NCBI RefSeq assembly: GCF_030440515.1
Contig: NZ_CP076543.1
Span: 3,162,001 to 3,226,000, forward strand
DNA from: Streptomyces xanthophaeus
GTDB taxonomy: Bacteria > Actinomycetota > Actinomycetes > Streptomycetales > Streptomycetaceae
Direction: 5' to 3'
DNA: 64,000 bases
This document shows, in pieces, positions 42,262 through 53,567 of the stretch. Positions within the stretch are counted from its first letter, which is position 1. Each line of letters starts with the position of its first letter. A program made the position numbers and the translations under genes. The notes under the pieces were generated by a model. That model searched no databases. It was not told the origin of the DNA and saw only the letters and a program-made list of their open reading frames with translations.

Positions 42262-42451
42262 GATTGCTCCTTGTTGAGGGGTGTGTTTGGTGTTTGCCCC
42301 GTGGGGGCTGCGACCCGGACGCTTCGCGCTCCGCTCATCCGGTGCCGACCGCACTCATCTGATCATCCGGTGGATGTGCGCATATGTCCAGAGGGCCTCT
42401 CACGTGAGCATTGCCACGTCCGTCAATCTTCCGTAAAGACCACTAACGGAA

Positions 42452-42469
42452 ACCTACGGACCCGTAGGT
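42452..42469. promoter_or_regulatory. Palindrome ACCTACGG-AC-CCGTAGGT beside the hemolysin III start
   Basis: Perfect 8-bp arms at 42452-42459 and 42462-42469 end 3 bp before the ATG at 42473 and contain the only AGG that could serve as ribosome site. Binding of a repressor, or folding of the leader RNA, would block expression. Confidence 0.5.
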
Positions 42470-42472
42470 AGC

Positions 42473-43195
42473 ATGGCGCGCATGACTTCTGATGCCGCCG
42501 CCGTCCCGGCCGCCGAGGCCACACCGGTAGTCGAGGCCCTGGAGGCGGCGGAGACCGCCCTGGAGGAGAAGCCGCTGATGCGCGGCTGGCTGCACCTCGG
42601 GATGTTCCCCGCCGTGGTCGTCGCCGGCCTGGTGCTGATGGCCTTCACCGACTCCACCCGGGCCCGCGTCGCCTGCGGCGTGTACATCCTCACGGCCTGC
42701 CTGCTCTTCGGCGTCAGCGCGGTCTACCACCGCGGCACCTGGGGACCGCGCGGCGAGGCCATCCTGCGGCGGCTCGACCACGCCAACATCTTCCTGATCA
42801 TCGCGGGCACCTACACCCCGCTGACCGTCCTGCTGCTGCCGCCCTCCACCGGGCGGACCCTGCTGTGGGCGGTGTGGATCGCGGCCGCCGCCGGCATCGC
42901 CTTCCGGGTCTTCTGGGTCGGCGCCCCGCGCTGGCTCTACACCCCCTGCTACATCGCCATGGGCTGGGCGGCGGTCTTCTTCCTGCCCGACTTCATGCGG
43001 ACCGGCGGGATCGCCGTCCTGGTCCTGGTGATCGTCGGCGGCCTCCTCTACAGCGTGGGCGGGGTCATCTACGGCATGAAGCGCCCGAACCCCTCGCCGC
43101 GCTTCTTCGGCTTCCACGAGGTCTTCCACTCGCTGACCCTCGCGGCCTTCGTGGCCCACTACGTCGGCATCTCGCTCGCGGCGTACCAGCACTGA
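42473..43195 (+). CDS. Hemolysin III / PAQR-family membrane protein
   Basis: The 240-aa protein has seven membrane helices and the PAQR metal-site residues: SAVYHRGTWG, RLDHANIFLIIAGTYTP and the C-terminal GFHEVFHSLTLAAFVAHYVG with its His pair. PAQR proteins are zinc-dependent membrane hydrolases in their best-known members; the bacterial role is unclear despite the hemolysin name. The first 40 residues are an Ala/Glu-rich cytoplasmic tail. A second in-frame ATG is at 42482. A palindrome overlaps its ribosome-binding region. Confidence 0.9.
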   Translation: MARMTSDAAAVPAAEATPVVEALEAAETALEEKPLMRGWLHLGMFPAVVVAGLVLMAFTDSTRARVACGVYILTACLLFGVSAVYHRGTWGPRGEAILRRLDHANIFLIIAGTYTPLTVLLLPPSTGRTLLWAVWIAAAAGIAFRVFWVGAPRWLYTPCYIAMGWAAVFFLPDFMRTGGIAVLVLVIVGGLLYSVGGVIYGMKRPNPSPRFFGFHEVFHSLTLAAFVAHYVGISLAAYQH

Positions 43196-43253
43196 TCGAG
43201 GCGGCCCGGCGCCGGCCCCGGCCGAGGCTCCGGCCCGGTCGCGTTCGGCGCGC

Positions 43254-43805
43254 TCAGGCGGAGCCGGAACCGGAGTTGTTCAGGGCCGCGTCGAAGAGCC
43301 GGTCGGCCAGCTCGCCGAAGACGACGCTCAGCTTCTCGTCGGCGATGCCGTCGGCGTACCCCTGGAACGCCAGCCCGGCCACCGCCTGGACGGCGGGCGT
43401 CGCGTACTGCGGGTCGACGAGGTCGATGGGGAAGGGCTCCCCGGGCGGCCAGGGTCCCGGCCAGTTCTTGGGCCAGGGGATCTTCGGATGCGGCGGTGCG
43501 GGGCACATGTCGTCGCCGACCGCCTGCAGGATCTCGCGGGGATCGCGGCCACCCTGGTGCGCCCCGATCGCCGTCTCCGCGATCCCCTTCACCGTCTGCA
43601 TGAGGGCGATCCGCAGCTGTTCGCGGGGCGGGAGCGGCTGTGGGTTGAGGGCGACTTCGGAGGATCGGTCGGGGGAGCGGACCCCTGCCACGCCGGTGGC
43701 GAACACCGGCCCGTGCGGATTGATCGCATCCCACATCTCGGGCCTGACGCGTGCCGCCAGCCGCACGATGCGCGCGGTCTGTGATGCGCTGATCGGACTT
43801 GCCAT
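43254..43805 (-). CDS. Hypothetical protein with NPQPLPP motif, 183 aa
   Basis: The protein has no signal peptide or membrane segment. It contains the run ALNPQPLPPREQL and a later KIPWPKNWPGPWPPGEPFPIDLVDP stretch; the LNPQPLPP phrase recurs in many bacterial hypothetical proteins. The C terminus (AFQGYADGIADEKLSVVFGELADRLFDAAL) looks helical. GGGAGG precedes the ATG at 43805. It converges with the hemolysin III gene and shares no operon. Confidence 0.7.
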   Translation of the reverse strand: MASPISASQTARIVRLAARVRPEMWDAINPHGPVFATGVAGVRSPDRSSEVALNPQPLPPREQLRIALMQTVKGIAETAIGAHQGGRDPREILQAVGDDMCPAPPHPKIPWPKNWPGPWPPGEPFPIDLVDPQYATPAVQAVAGLAFQGYADGIADEKLSVVFGELADRLFDAALNNSGSGSA

Positions 43806-43878
43806 GGTTCGGCCTCCCTGCTGGGTGACAGCAGCCACATCCCTCCCAGTGTGCGCGGATCAAGAGGGCCCGCAACCA

Positions 43879-43910
43879 GGACCCTGCCCCCCGGGGGGGT
43901 GGCAGGGTCC
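43879..43910 (-). terminator. Hairpin after the galactose-oxidase-like gene
   Basis: GGACCCTGCC (43879-43888) and GGCAGGGTCC (43901-43910) form a perfect 10-bp stem, extended by inner C/G pairing, 21 bp past the stop codon of the minus-strand gene at 43931. Confidence 0.7.
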
Positions 43911-43930
43911 CGGTCCAGCAGGTCAGCAGG

Positions 43931-46345
43931 TCAGCAGGCGTAGCCGTCGCGGTCGGGGTCAAGGCGCAGCGGATCGCTGCCGTTGACCTTGAGGCGCTTC
44001 GGGTACTTGTGGGAGGCCAGCCAGTCGCAGCGGGCCTTCGCCGTCGCCTGCACCTCGGCCGGGAAGCGGGTCGGTACGCACACGTTGACCGTGCCGTAGT
44101 GCCGGTCGCAGCCGGCCACGCTCGGCGCGACCGGGGCGGAGTCCCGCTCGGCCGGGTTCTCCTTGGCCGGCCCCAGCTTGTCGGCGAAGGTGTGCTCGTG
44201 CGCGGAGGGCTGCTCCTGGGTGGCCGCCAGCGCGGACGGGCCGCCGAGGTGGACCCAGGTGGCGATCGACGGGATGCCGTTCGCGTCGACCGCGAAGAGC
44301 ATGTACCAGCCGGGCGGCGCCAGGTTGGGGTTGCTGGTGACGTTCAGGTCGATGTTGTTCCCGTCGACGGTCATGGGCAGGTCCACGAACCTCTGGTTCG
44401 GGTCCGAGGAGTGGGTGACCGCTGCCGGACGGATCAATTCCGCCTTGGCGACCGGCCGGTTGACGGTGATCCGCTGCGTGTCCCCGTACACCCACTGCGT
44501 GTCGATCACCGAGGTGATCTGCGGGCGGGCGCCCTTGAAGAGATAGGGCGGCGTGTAGATCGACACGTTGTGGTTGTACGTCCCGTTGCCCGGGTTGTCG
44601 CCGACCGACATGACCCGGCCGTCCGGCATCAGGAACGACGCCGAGTGGTAGGTCCGCGGGATCGGGTCGGTGGCGAGACCCGGCTGGTAGGTGTTGGTCG
44701 CCGGGTCGAAGAAGGAGGCCTCGAAGACCGGGTCGGCCCGGTCGTGCAGCCCGCCGCCGGTCTCCAGCACCTTGCCGTCCGGCAGCAGCACCGCCGACAC
44801 GAACATCTTGCCCTCGGCACCGGTCTGCGGCCGCTTGCCCTGGCCCTGGTCGACCAGGCCCTGCGGGATCGGCGGGCCGGCCGTGTAGGCGGGGCTGGGC
44901 TGCTTGAGGTCGATGATGTCGGTGAGCCGGTTGGCCGCCGGATTGCGCTCGTTGTTGCCGCCGCCGATGGTCAGCACCCGCTGGTCCTGGGCCGGGGGCA
45001 GCAGCACGCTCGCCGACTCGTCGCGCTCGTCCTTGTTCCGCAGGCCCGGCACGTCGGTGATGGTGTTGGCGCCGTAGTCGTAGATCGAGGCCCCGGTGCC
45101 CTGCGTACCGTTGCCGAAGGTGTGGCTGCCCGAGTAGAAGAGCCGCCCGTCCTGCATGAGGATCATCGACGGGTACAGGCCCCAGTACGACCAGGTCTGG
45201 TTGACCTCGTTCATCGGCAGCCACTTGTTCTGCGCCGCCGAGAACTTCTCCGCCGTCACATTACCCGTGGAGTCCTCCTTCAGCCCGCCGAAGGAGATCA
45301 CGTCACCGTTGCCGAGGATCGTCGCCGACGGGTACCAGTGCCCGCCGTTCATGTCGTTGGTCCTGGTGTACTTCTCGGTCGCCGGGTCGAAGGTGTACGA
45401 GTCCTTCAGCCCCTGGTAGCCGATCTTGCCGTCGGCCGACGGATACCCCTTGTTGCCGCTCATCACCAGCACCCGGCCGTCCGCCAGCTGCACATGGCCC
45501 GAGCAGAACATGTCGACGGGGGTCGGGATCGTCCTGAAGGACCCGTTCGCCGGGTCGTACACGGCGGAGGTGAAGGTACCGGCGTTGAACTGGGCTATGT
45601 CGTTGCCCGAGCCCGCGATCAGCAGCACCTTGCCGTTCTTCAGCACGACCGCGTGCATCGAACGCACCGGATTCTGCGCCGGGATCACCTGCCACTTGCC
45701 CTTGGCGCACTCCTCCGCCGTCCCCGAACAGGCCGGCTGCGGCGGGACGGCGCCCACCTCCTCCAGCGCGTAGTCGTCGGTGGTGAGCGTGCCCACCCCG
45801 TAGACCGACAGGCCCCACGCGATCTTGTCGGTGCCCGGCGGAACGGCCGGCGTACGGACCTCCGTACGCGCCCAGGCCGCGCTGACGGGCGGATTCTGCA
45901 GGTCGGTCCAGTACTGCCAGCCCGCCGTCGTGTCACGGCGGAACACGGTCACCGACACGTCCGGGGTGTTCGACTTGTACCAGGCGGACAGGTCGTACTG
46001 CCTGCCCGGCGTGACGGTCGGGGCGCAGGTGCTGTTCTCCGTGACCAGCGCCTTGCGGTCGCCGTCCACGCGGCGGGTGAGCGAGACCTTCATCGCCTTG
46101 GTGCCGCCGTGCGCGTCGGCGACGGTGGCGAAGGTGAAGTCGTTGTCGCCCCAGCCGGACCTGGACCAGCAGGACGGCATGTCGGAGCCGGCGGCTCCGG
46201 CGGTCTCGAAACCGGGATTGGAGAGCAGATTGGGCGGACCGGCCGTGGCCTGCTGCGGTGCGGTGAGCAGCAGGCTCGCGGTCATCGCCCCGACGGCGAG
46301 CAGGGCGGCCCGCCTCCCGGCCCTCCGCCGGATCGTCAGACGCAT
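43931..46345 (-). CDS. Secreted galactose-oxidase-like copper radical oxidase
   Basis: The 804-aa protein has a signal peptide (1-36), an N-terminal carbohydrate-binding-like beta-sandwich (about 38-190, NLLSNPGFETAGAAGSDMPSCW), a seven-bladed kelch-type oxidase domain, a DUF1929-type C-terminal domain and a short Cys-rich Excalibur-like tail ending DPDRDGYAC. Residues matching galactose oxidase are present: the radical-forming Cys in DMFCSGHVQLADG, the Tyr in GHWYPSAT, the Tyr-His pair in RTYHSASFLMPDGR and the copper His in VTHSSDPNQR. It should oxidise alcohol or aldehyde groups on a glycan or small substrate. It is the last gene of a three-glycosyltransferase locus, 23 bp after the GtrA fusion. 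Confidence 0.88.
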   Translation of the reverse strand: MRLTIRRRAGRRAALLAVGAMTASLLLTAPQQATAGPPNLLSNPGFETAGAAGSDMPSCWSRSGWGDNDFTFATVADAHGGTKAMKVSLTRRVDGDRKALVTENSTCAPTVTPGRQYDLSAWYKSNTPDVSVTVFRRDTTAGWQYWTDLQNPPVSAAWARTEVRTPAVPPGTDKIAWGLSVYGVGTLTTDDYALEEVGAVPPQPACSGTAEECAKGKWQVIPAQNPVRSMHAVVLKNGKVLLIAGSGNDIAQFNAGTFTSAVYDPANGSFRTIPTPVDMFCSGHVQLADGRVLVMSGNKGYPSADGKIGYQGLKDSYTFDPATEKYTRTNDMNGGHWYPSATILGNGDVISFGGLKEDSTGNVTAEKFSAAQNKWLPMNEVNQTWSYWGLYPSMILMQDGRLFYSGSHTFGNGTQGTGASIYDYGANTITDVPGLRNKDERDESASVLLPPAQDQRVLTIGGGNNERNPAANRLTDIIDLKQPSPAYTAGPPIPQGLVDQGQGKRPQTGAEGKMFVSAVLLPDGKVLETGGGLHDRADPVFEASFFDPATNTYQPGLATDPIPRTYHSASFLMPDGRVMSVGDNPGNGTYNHNVSIYTPPYLFKGARPQITSVIDTQWVYGDTQRITVNRPVAKAELIRPAAVTHSSDPNQRFVDLPMTVDGNNIDLNVTSNPNLAPPGWYMLFAVDANGIPSIATWVHLGGPSALAATQEQPSAHEHTFADKLGPAKENPAERDSAPVAPSVAGCDRHYGTVNVCVPTRFPAEVQATAKARCDWLASHKYPKRLKVNGSDPLRLDPDRDGYAC

Positions 46346-46368
46346 GGAAAGGTTCCTTTCTGTGCGGC

Positions 46369-47532
46369 TCAGCTCCTGTTGTGGCGCGGCAGATAGACGA
46401 GGGCCTCCGTGGCCGCGAACCGCAGGACGAAGGTCGTGACCAGGGCAAGGGCGGTGGCGGGCAGCACCTCCATCCCGAGCTCGGCGACGAACACCGCGAT
46501 CAGCGGAATGCGCAGCAGCAGATCGGCGTTGGCGAGCAGCGCGAAGCGCCCCACCCGGTCCGCCCAGTGACGGTGCCGGCGCCGGTCGCGGAAGAGCAGG
46601 GTCTCGATGAGGAGGAAGTTCCACAGGACCCCCGCCTGGTTGGCGACGATCTCGGCCGGCAGGTAGTGCATCCCCGCATGGGTGAGCAGCCACAGCGCGG
46701 CCAGGTTCGGGACGAAGCCGGAGAGCCCGATCAGACCGAAGCCGATCATGCGGGCCAGCGGGGCGGCCGAGCGCAGCGAGGCGAGGTGGGAGAGGAAGCG
46801 CATGCCCTCGCGGGCGGTGGACTTCGACTCCCCCGCATAGCGGTCCTGGAAGACGAACGGCACCTCGGCGACCTTGCCGGGACCGCAGCGCACCGCCAGC
46901 TCCAGCAGGATCTTGTAGCCCAGCGGCTTCAGGGCCTCGGCGGTGACGACGGAGCGGCGCATCGCGAAGAAGCCGCTCATCGGGTCGCTGATCCCGCGCA
47001 GGGCGCGCGGGAAGAGCCCCTTCGTCAGCCAGGTCGCGGCGCGGGAGACGGCGATGCGGTAACTCCCGGCGAGCCCGGCCCGGCTCCCGCCGCTGATGTA
47101 GCGGGAGGCGACGACGAGGTCGGCGCCGGTGCGCATGCCCTCGCCGACGAGCTCGGGGACGAGGTGGGGCGGGTGCTGGAGGTCGGCGTCCATGACGACG
47201 ATCCAGTCGGTGTCCGCGCGCTTGATCCCCTCGACGACGGCGCCGCCGAGCCCGCCGTCGGCCGTCTCCCGGTGCAGGACCGACACGGGGAAGGGGTGGT
47301 CGGCGGCGGCCTTCTCGATGACGGCGGGGGTGTCGTCCGTGGAGTCGTCCACGAACAGCACCTCGCAGGGCAGGTGGCCGGGCAGCGCCTCACCGAGCCG
47401 GCGCAGCAACTCGGTGATGTTCCCGGACTCGTTGAAGGTCGGGATGATGAGGGTCACGGTGCCGGTCGGGGTCTTCGGAGCGGTGAGCTCCGCATCGACC
47501 GGGGCATGGAGGTGCCACAGGTCCTCGCTCAT
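46369..47532 (-). CDS. Dolichol-phosphate-mannose-synthase-like GT2 fused to GtrA
   Basis: The 387-aa protein has an N-terminal GT2 domain (about 25-250: LIIPTFNESGNITELLRRLGEALP, VLFVDDSTDDT, DADLQHPPHLVPEL) of the polyprenyl-phosphate mannosyltransferase type and a C-terminal GtrA-like membrane domain (about 260-385, four helices). It probably makes a polyprenyl-phosphate sugar and helps move it across the membrane for the PMT-type enzyme encoded 6 bp upstream. It is part of the 46-51 kb polysaccharide locus. Confidence 0.9.
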   Translation of the reverse strand: MSEDLWHLHAPVDAELTAPKTPTGTVTLIIPTFNESGNITELLRRLGEALPGHLPCEVLFVDDSTDDTPAVIEKAAADHPFPVSVLHRETADGGLGGAVVEGIKRADTDWIVVMDADLQHPPHLVPELVGEGMRTGADLVVASRYISGGSRAGLAGSYRIAVSRAATWLTKGLFPRALRGISDPMSGFFAMRRSVVTAEALKPLGYKILLELAVRCGPGKVAEVPFVFQDRYAGESKSTAREGMRFLSHLASLRSAAPLARMIGFGLIGLSGFVPNLAALWLLTHAGMHYLPAEIVANQAGVLWNFLLIETLLFRDRRRHRHWADRVGRFALLANADLLLRIPLIAVFVAELGMEVLPATALALVTTFVLRFAATEALVYLPRHNRS

Positions 47533-47538
47533 GGTGGC

Positions 47539-49233
47539 TCAGCTCCCACTCGTACGGTCGGCACCGCCGACACGGTCGGTCCTGTCGGTCCTGCGTATCT
47601 CGATGCGGTCCTCGCCCGACCCGAAGACCGCCACCACCGCCGAGTGCTCCAGCGCCGCCTTCACGTTGGGCAGGTTCACCGCGTCACGGCGCACGGTGGG
47701 CGAGGAGACCACGTAGTCGATGTCCTGCCAGCCCCGCGGCAGGGTCCTGGTGACGGCCGGGTCGAGGTCCGCCTTGTAGAACCAGATCGCGCCGGGCCCC
47801 GGCTCGAAGCCGTGGTGCACCGCGTCCAGCCAGAGCGCGTCGTCCAGCAGCACCCGGGTGTTCGCCGGATCGGCCACCTCGCTGCCGAGCCAGGCCGCGG
47901 CCTGCCGGTACGGGGCGTTCGCGTCGACCGTCAGCGCGGTGCGGTTGCCGTCGTACCAGCGCGGCAGCACGTACACGGCGGCCGACGCCGCGAGGACGCC
48001 GACCAGCGCCCACCGCGCCCACACCCGCGACCGGCGCTCGCCCGGACCGCGGCGGCGGCGCAGCACGGCGTGCGTGATGCTGGCCGCGCCCCCGGCGAGG
48101 ACGAGCGCAAGGAACGGCAGCGCCTGGATCACGTACATCGCCGGCAGGTAGCCGGAGGGCCGCATCGCGACGGCGGCGAGGATCACGGCGGCGAGTGCGG
48201 GGCCGGCCAGCGCGCGTGCGGTGACGGACCAGGGGATGGTGGCGAGCAGCAGGACGGCGCCGGCCAGCCCGCCGAGCGGCAGGACGGTGTCGTAGTAGAG
48301 CCAGGACCGGAAGACGCCGTTGGAGCCGGACCCGGGCGTGAGGATGAAGCCGGAGCCCTCGCGGCCCATCTGGTAGGTGATGCCGTCGATGAGCGACACG
48401 TGCCCGGAGCCGGGCAGCAGCTCACCGTTGAGCAGGGCGTACAGCGGGTACGACAGCCCGATCAGCGCACAGGCGGTGATCGCTCCGGTGACCGCGAACT
48501 TGCGGGTGTCACGGTGGCTGTGGCGCCACATGGTCACCAGCAGTGCCGGGAGCACCACCAGCATCGTCTCCTTGGTCAGGACGGCGGTGGCGGCCGCCAG
48601 CCCGGATCCGAAGTGGTGCCACAGGTGGCGGCTCGGGGACGCGGCGAGGCAGAAGGCCAGCAGCATCCACATCACGGCGAGGTTGTCGAGGAAGATCTCC
48701 CGCTGGAGGACCACGGAGAGCGGCGACAGCCCGAAGAGGGCCATCGCGAGCCCGGCCGCCCAGCGCGGCAGCCACAGCCGGCGCGCCAGGACGTACAGGA
48801 GCACGGAGGAGGCGGCGGAGACGGCGAGCATCGAGAACCGCATCGGCGCGACGGTCATCCAGTCGGGCACGAAGAGCGACGGCAGGTACGTCAGGCCCGC
48901 GATCTGGATCCAGCCGAGCGGCGGATGGTCGTACCAGTACGTGTAGTGGGCGAGGCCGTCGCCCTGCTGGACGGCCCAGGCCTGCGCGAGGTAGGTGCCC
49001 TCGTCATCGCTCAGGGTCGGGAAGTTCGTGATGTTCCAGCCCTGGACCAGCACGATCACCAGCAGCAGGGCGCCGCACAGCAGCAGGTCGGGGCGGGAGG
49101 AGCGGAAGCGCACGAGGGGCCGGGCGGGCGCGGGCGGGCGCACGCCGAGGCCGCCGGCGGCGGGCGTCCGCCGGTCCGGTTCGGTGCGGGTCTCTGGCTG
49201 GGGATCAGTGGCCGTGGGCAGGGTGGCGGTCAC
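47539..49233 (-). CDS. PMT/GT39-type membrane glycosyltransferase
   Basis: The 564-aa protein has about ten membrane helices and the PMT-type first loop SDDEGTYLAQAWAVQQGDGLAHYTYWYDHPPLGWIQIAGL, whose acidic pair is the expected catalytic site of polyprenyl-phosphate-sugar-using transferases. It would move a sugar from a lipid carrier to a surface acceptor. The GTG start overlaps the preceding GT2 gene stop by 4 bp (GTGA). Confidence 0.88.
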   Translation of the reverse strand: MTATLPTATDPQPETRTEPDRRTPAAGGLGVRPPAPARPLVRFRSSRPDLLLCGALLLVIVLVQGWNITNFPTLSDDEGTYLAQAWAVQQGDGLAHYTYWYDHPPLGWIQIAGLTYLPSLFVPDWMTVAPMRFSMLAVSAASSVLLYVLARRLWLPRWAAGLAMALFGLSPLSVVLQREIFLDNLAVMWMLLAFCLAASPSRHLWHHFGSGLAAATAVLTKETMLVVLPALLVTMWRHSHRDTRKFAVTGAITACALIGLSYPLYALLNGELLPGSGHVSLIDGITYQMGREGSGFILTPGSGSNGVFRSWLYYDTVLPLGGLAGAVLLLATIPWSVTARALAGPALAAVILAAVAMRPSGYLPAMYVIQALPFLALVLAGGAASITHAVLRRRRGPGERRSRVWARWALVGVLAASAAVYVLPRWYDGNRTALTVDANAPYRQAAAWLGSEVADPANTRVLLDDALWLDAVHHGFEPGPGAIWFYKADLDPAVTRTLPRGWQDIDYVVSSPTVRRDAVNLPNVKAALEHSAVVAVFGSGEDRIEIRRTDRTDRVGGADRTSGS

Positions 49234-50603
49234 TGGCGGCTGTCCTCTCGGATCGCGGTGGAGGCGGAGACGACACCGGGTGCGGCGGTGGCGGGGACGG
49301 GCGCGGTGGCGTACGCGGGCGCGCCGGCGGCGGCCGGGGTCGCCGTGGCGGTCGCGGTCAGGTGGGCGCCGGTGTGGCTGGTCAGCTCCCACTCGTTGCG
49401 GCCGCGCTGCTCGCGCCAGACCGCACGGATCGCGGCCCCCGCGAGCATCACCTGGTAGAACGGCCCGCCGACCACGAGCTTGACGTAGTGGACGAAACGG
49501 ACGCGCAGACCGTACTGGCGGCCGAAGTCGTGCAGGCCGACGATCTCGAACACGAAGGTCACCATCGCCGTGATCATGGGGAGGAAGGTGATGATCGCGA
49601 TGCCGACCGGTACGTCGAGGAGGACCGCGACGGCGAAGTTGAGCGGAATGATCACCCCCGAGGCGGCCTGCATGAAGGGCGTCATCAGCGTGTAGCGGGC
49701 CAGCCAGCGCTGGCCGCGGCCGGGCAGCTGCTGCCAGTCCTTCTTCCGGTACACCTGAAGGAACCCCTGGTTCCAGCGGGTGCGCTGCTTGAGCAGGCTC
49801 ACCAGCGAGCCGGGCGTCTCCTCGCGGGTGACCATGTCGGAGTCGTAGGCGACGACCACCTTCTTGCCGACCGACGACAGCCGCACCCCGAGGTCGCAGT
49901 CCTCGGCGAGGCAGTTCTGGTCCCAGCCGCCGGCCTCGCGCAGCACCTCGGTGCGCACGAAGACGGTGTTGCCGCCGAGCGGGATGAAGCCCTTCTCGGC
50001 GTGCAGGTGCAGCCGGGAGCGGAACCAGAAGAAGTACTCCAGGCAGTTGCGCAGGCTGTACCAGCTGGAGTGGAAGTTGATGAGCTGGACCCCGCCCTGG
50101 ACCACGTCGGCGCCGGTGGAGCGGAAGGCGTGGTCGACGTGGGCGAGCAGCTCGGGGTGGACCTGGTCCTCGGCGTCGAAGACTCCGACGATGTCACCGC
50201 GGCAGGACGGGAGGGCGGTGTTGAGGGCCTTCGGCTTGTTCTTCGTCTCGTGGTGGTCGACGACGACCCGTACGCGGGCCGGCGCGCGGGCGGCGGCCCG
50301 TTCGGCGACGGCGGCCGTCTCGGGGTCGTCGTGCCCGACGATCACGATGATCTCGTAGTCGGTGTGGCTCGACTCCAGCAGCCGGTCGATGGTGTGCTCC
50401 AGGACCGCCTGCTCGTGGCGGGCGGGCAGCAGCAGCGAGAAGGCGAGGCGGCCCTCCCCGTCGGGGCGGTCGAAACGCGTGGAGGCGAGCACCTCGGGGG
50501 TCCGCCACGCGTGCATCTGCCACCAGAGCGTGAATGCGGCCATCCAGAAGAGCGCCAGGGAAATGACAGCGATGAACACAGATGTGTACACAAGGCCCCC
50601 CAC
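49230..50603 (-). CDS. Membrane GT2, cellulose-synthase-like
   Basis: The 457-aa protein has an N-terminal membrane helix, a processive-type GT2 domain (LLLPARHEQAVLEHTIDRLLE, GVFDAEDQVHPELL with the D-x-D-like pair, LGGNTVFVRTEVL, EDCDLGVRL) with the Q-x-x-R-W signature seen as KQRTRWNQGFLQV, then C-terminal membrane helices. These marks point to a beta-glycan synthase. GTG codons at 50603 and 50591 are both possible starts. It is the first gene of a minus-strand operon that ends with the copper radical oxidase. Confidence 0.9.
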   Translation of the reverse strand: MGGLVYTSVFIAVISLALFWMAAFTLWWQMHAWRTPEVLASTRFDRPDGEGRLAFSLLLPARHEQAVLEHTIDRLLESSHTDYEIIVIVGHDDPETAAVAERAAARAPARVRVVVDHHETKNKPKALNTALPSCRGDIVGVFDAEDQVHPELLAHVDHAFRSTGADVVQGGVQLINFHSSWYSLRNCLEYFFWFRSRLHLHAEKGFIPLGGNTVFVRTEVLREAGGWDQNCLAEDCDLGVRLSSVGKKVVVAYDSDMVTREETPGSLVSLLKQRTRWNQGFLQVYRKKDWQQLPGRGQRWLARYTLMTPFMQAASGVIIPLNFAVAVLLDVPVGIAIITFLPMITAMVTFVFEIVGLHDFGRQYGLRVRFVHYVKLVVGGPFYQVMLAGAAIRAVWREQRGRNEWELTSHTGAHLTATATATPAAAGAPAYATAPVPATAAPGVVSASTAIREDSRQ

Positions 50604-50832
50604 AGACCCGCCGCCCCCCGGCGGCGATCAGCAAACCCCCCGGGGGCTCACGGCGGGCCCCCCGGCCCGCCGCCCCCGCTTCCCCCTTGCGCGCACCCCC
50701 CGGTGCGCCGTCTCGGTGACTCCCGAAGCTAAGAGATTAGGCAGTGAACATGACACTCAGCTGCATCGAAAATAAAAAGCACGTTTCTGAACTCATATAC
50801 ACGCAACCGGAATTGACGGTACTCCGGCCACT
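50604..50832. promoter_or_regulatory. AT-rich intergenic region upstream of the polysaccharide operon
   Basis: This 229-bp gap holds the promoter of the GT2 operon. The part at 50745-50815 is unusually AT-rich for this genome (AAAATAAAAAGCACG, CATATACACG) and gives minus-strand -10-like TAATCT (50739-50734) and TATATG. No gene is seen. Confidence 0.35.
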
Positions 50833-52887
<2,055 letters not shown>

Positions 52888-52910
52888 GGGCCCATCCTGC
52901 CGCAAGTGCC

Positions 52911-53315
52911 TCAGGACAGCTGGTGCGGCTCGTCGTAGCCGTTGGCGAGGAACAGGGCCTTCGCCACCAGGCCGAGGCTCCCCTCGGAGAGGTACTCGCA
53001 GGTCTGGCGGAGCGAGATGGGGTAGTTCCCCCACAGGCTGAGGACGATCCTCAGCACCGCGATGTCCTCGTCCCACTCCTCACCGAACGCGCCCGCTGCG
53101 ATCGCGTCCCCCACGCGCCGGAAGGGGAGGCCGGCCCACACGGTGCCGTCGTCCTCGACCCCGCCGTCGACGTAGGGCCGCAGCCGCGGGTCATGCAGCC
53201 AGACGCCGTGCCGCTCCAGCAGCCAGACGGCTGCTTCCACGGACCACACTCCGTCCGTGCCCTGCTTCAGGGCCTTGAGGAAATCGGCGGAAGAAGTCCG
53301 GGAGAAATCGATCAT
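52911..53315 (-). CDS. Hypothetical protein, 134 aa
   Basis: This is a soluble protein with no family I recognise. It is hydrophobic in places ([18 protein letters not shown]) and acidic in others ([19 protein letters not shown]). It is 23 bp upstream of the YyaL-type gene and on the same strand, so the two may be co-transcribed. Confidence 0.65.
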   Translation of the reverse strand: MIDFSRTSSADFLKALKQGTDGVWSVEAAVWLLERHGVWLHDPRLRPYVDGGVEDDGTVWAGLPFRRVGDAIAAGAFGEEWDEDIAVLRIVLSLWGNYPISLRQTCEYLSEGSLGLVAKALFLANGYDEPHQLS

Positions 53316-53567
53316 TCGGGCATGTTATGCGGCCGGGAGATCCGGTCGGCGCCGGCAGCAGTGCCGTCGCGCACAGGGCCGATGCCGGAGCCGTGCGTGA
53401 GCGACGTGGCGTCATGTTGCCGTCCGAATATGCCAGTTGACGGAATCCGACCCGTCTTTGGGAGAGAGTGCGCAGTTCCCTCTGAACTAGCTCAGATTCA
53501 CTCGCGCTCGGAGGAGTCCCGCAGGACACTTGGGGCTCGTTGCCGGAGCTCTCTGAGGGGGATGCCG

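Noticed and set aside
40045..42471. 808-aa plus-strand frame opposite pckG
   Set aside because: It is an antisense shadow of the clear PEP carboxykinase gene.
43885..43900. C/G run as a frameshift site
   Set aside because: It lies in the loop and stem of a terminator and not in a gene.
52923..53567. N-terminal extension of the STAND-like gene
   Set aside because: The extension lies antisense to the gene at 52911-53315 and passes the AT-richer promoter; ATG 53568 has a good ribosome site.
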